DNA of 64,000 bases. It comes from Phyllobacterium calauticae. GTDB taxonomy: Bacteria; Pseudomonadota; Alphaproteobacteria; Rhizobiales; Rhizobiaceae. The notes beneath the pieces are model-generated. The model saw only the letters and a program-made list of their open reading frames with translations. It had not been told where the DNA came from and searched no databases. Position 1 is the first letter of the stretch. Each line of letters starts with the position of its first letter. The position numbers and the translations under genes were made by a program. Of this stretch, positions 63,834-64,000 are shown piece by piece. Location of the stretch: assembly GCF_019991125.1 (NCBI RefSeq), contig NZ_JAGENB010000005.1, positions 186,001 to 250,000 of the forward strand, in the 5' to 3' direction.

Positions 63834-64000
63834 TCAATCGCGCCTGGCGATGAAGTAATAGGCATGAATACCCGTTGCCGACTGATCGTGGAGAAGATGG
63901 ACATTTGTCATCTGGTTCTTGTGGAAGAGAGCCAAAACCGTATTCGCATCGTAGTCATACATCTGTATGTCCGGATGGCTGTAATTATCCCGGTCAACGA
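63834..64000 (-). CDS. C-terminal end of a protein, possibly a methyltransferase (gene continues beyond the window)
   Basis: On the minus strand an open frame enters at the right edge and stops at 63834-63836. It gives about 54 residues: VDRDNYSHPDIQMYDYDAN, then LALFHKNQMTNVHLL and the end YYFIARRD. The ending YYFIARR resembles the closing strand of class I SAM-dependent methyltransferases. It is too short to confirm. It converges with kpsT, and a role in the same surface polysaccharide is possible. Confidence 0.5.
   Translation of the reverse strand, partial: VDRDNYSHPDIQMYDYDANTVLALFHKNQMTNVHLLHDQSATGIHAYYFIARRD

Noticed and set aside
1-64000. Mobile element, prophage or CRISPR array
   Set aside because: No transposase, integrase, phage gene, tRNA-flanked repeat or regularly spaced repeat array was seen on either strand.

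Overview
The window is about 60% GC, gene-dense chromosomal or chromid DNA of an alphaproteobacterium in the order Hyphomicrobiales. The best fit is a Rhizobiaceae, Phyllobacteriaceae or Brucellaceae member. The reasons are the rhamnose locus, whose gene order matches the rhizobial rhaRSTPQUK/rhaDI arrangement; a divergent dctA/dctBD locus with a textbook sigma-54 promoter; many CUT2-type sugar transporters; and KpsC/KpsS/KpsE/KpsT-type capsule genes. The genus cannot be fixed from the sequence alone. I see no rRNA, tRNA, CRISPR array, transposase or phage gene.

Layout. 1-1223: 3-oxoacid CoA-transferase (scoA 3' part, scoB) and a terminator. 1503-4680: a split MacAB-like export system. 4681-6800: an outer-membrane barrel protein, a tiny lipoprotein and a small HTH protein, with long structured non-coding DNA. 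6802-13452: a predicted tryptophan/kynurenine module made of an arylformamidase-like hydrolase, a complete ABC importer with a PF04392-type binding protein, a GntR regulator, kynureninase and tryptophan 2,3-dioxygenase. 14068-22400: a sugar module with a YtfQRT/YjfF-like importer, mutarotase, an NAD-dependent dehydrogenase with a SAF tail, and a LacI regulator. 22369-27165: dctD, dctB and divergent dctA. 27215-37971: complete L-rhamnose uptake and catabolism.

38115-47315 holds a peptide-type ABC importer interleaved with a cog3964 amidohydrolase, a RidA-like protein, an IclR regulator and a SelA-like PLP enzyme. Together these suggest a pathway for an acylated amino-acid-like compound whose substrate is not defined. 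47321-51604 holds a nagB-like/nagA pair with an orphan binding protein and a divergent ROK regulator. 51684-53922 is the threonine-to-glycine pair kbl-tdh. 54026-55629 holds a fusion of an MfnB-like domain to a dihydroneopterin-aldolase domain, facing a formaldehyde-activating enzyme gene. This is a fragment of tetrahydromethanopterin-type C1 metabolism in an otherwise heterotrophic context. 55702-64000 is a capsule or surface polysaccharide region: FkbM methyltransferase, a glycosyltransferase, KpsC, KpsS, KpsE, KpsT and a partial protein at the right edge.

Four transport loci share one design feature: the binding-protein gene is followed by a strong hairpin before the rest of the transporter, which probably raises binding-protein expression over membrane components. 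The two systems most likely to be under-described are the cog3964/RidA/SelA-like importer locus and the MfnB-FolB fusion, whose MfnB-like half lacks the lysines expected for catalysis.
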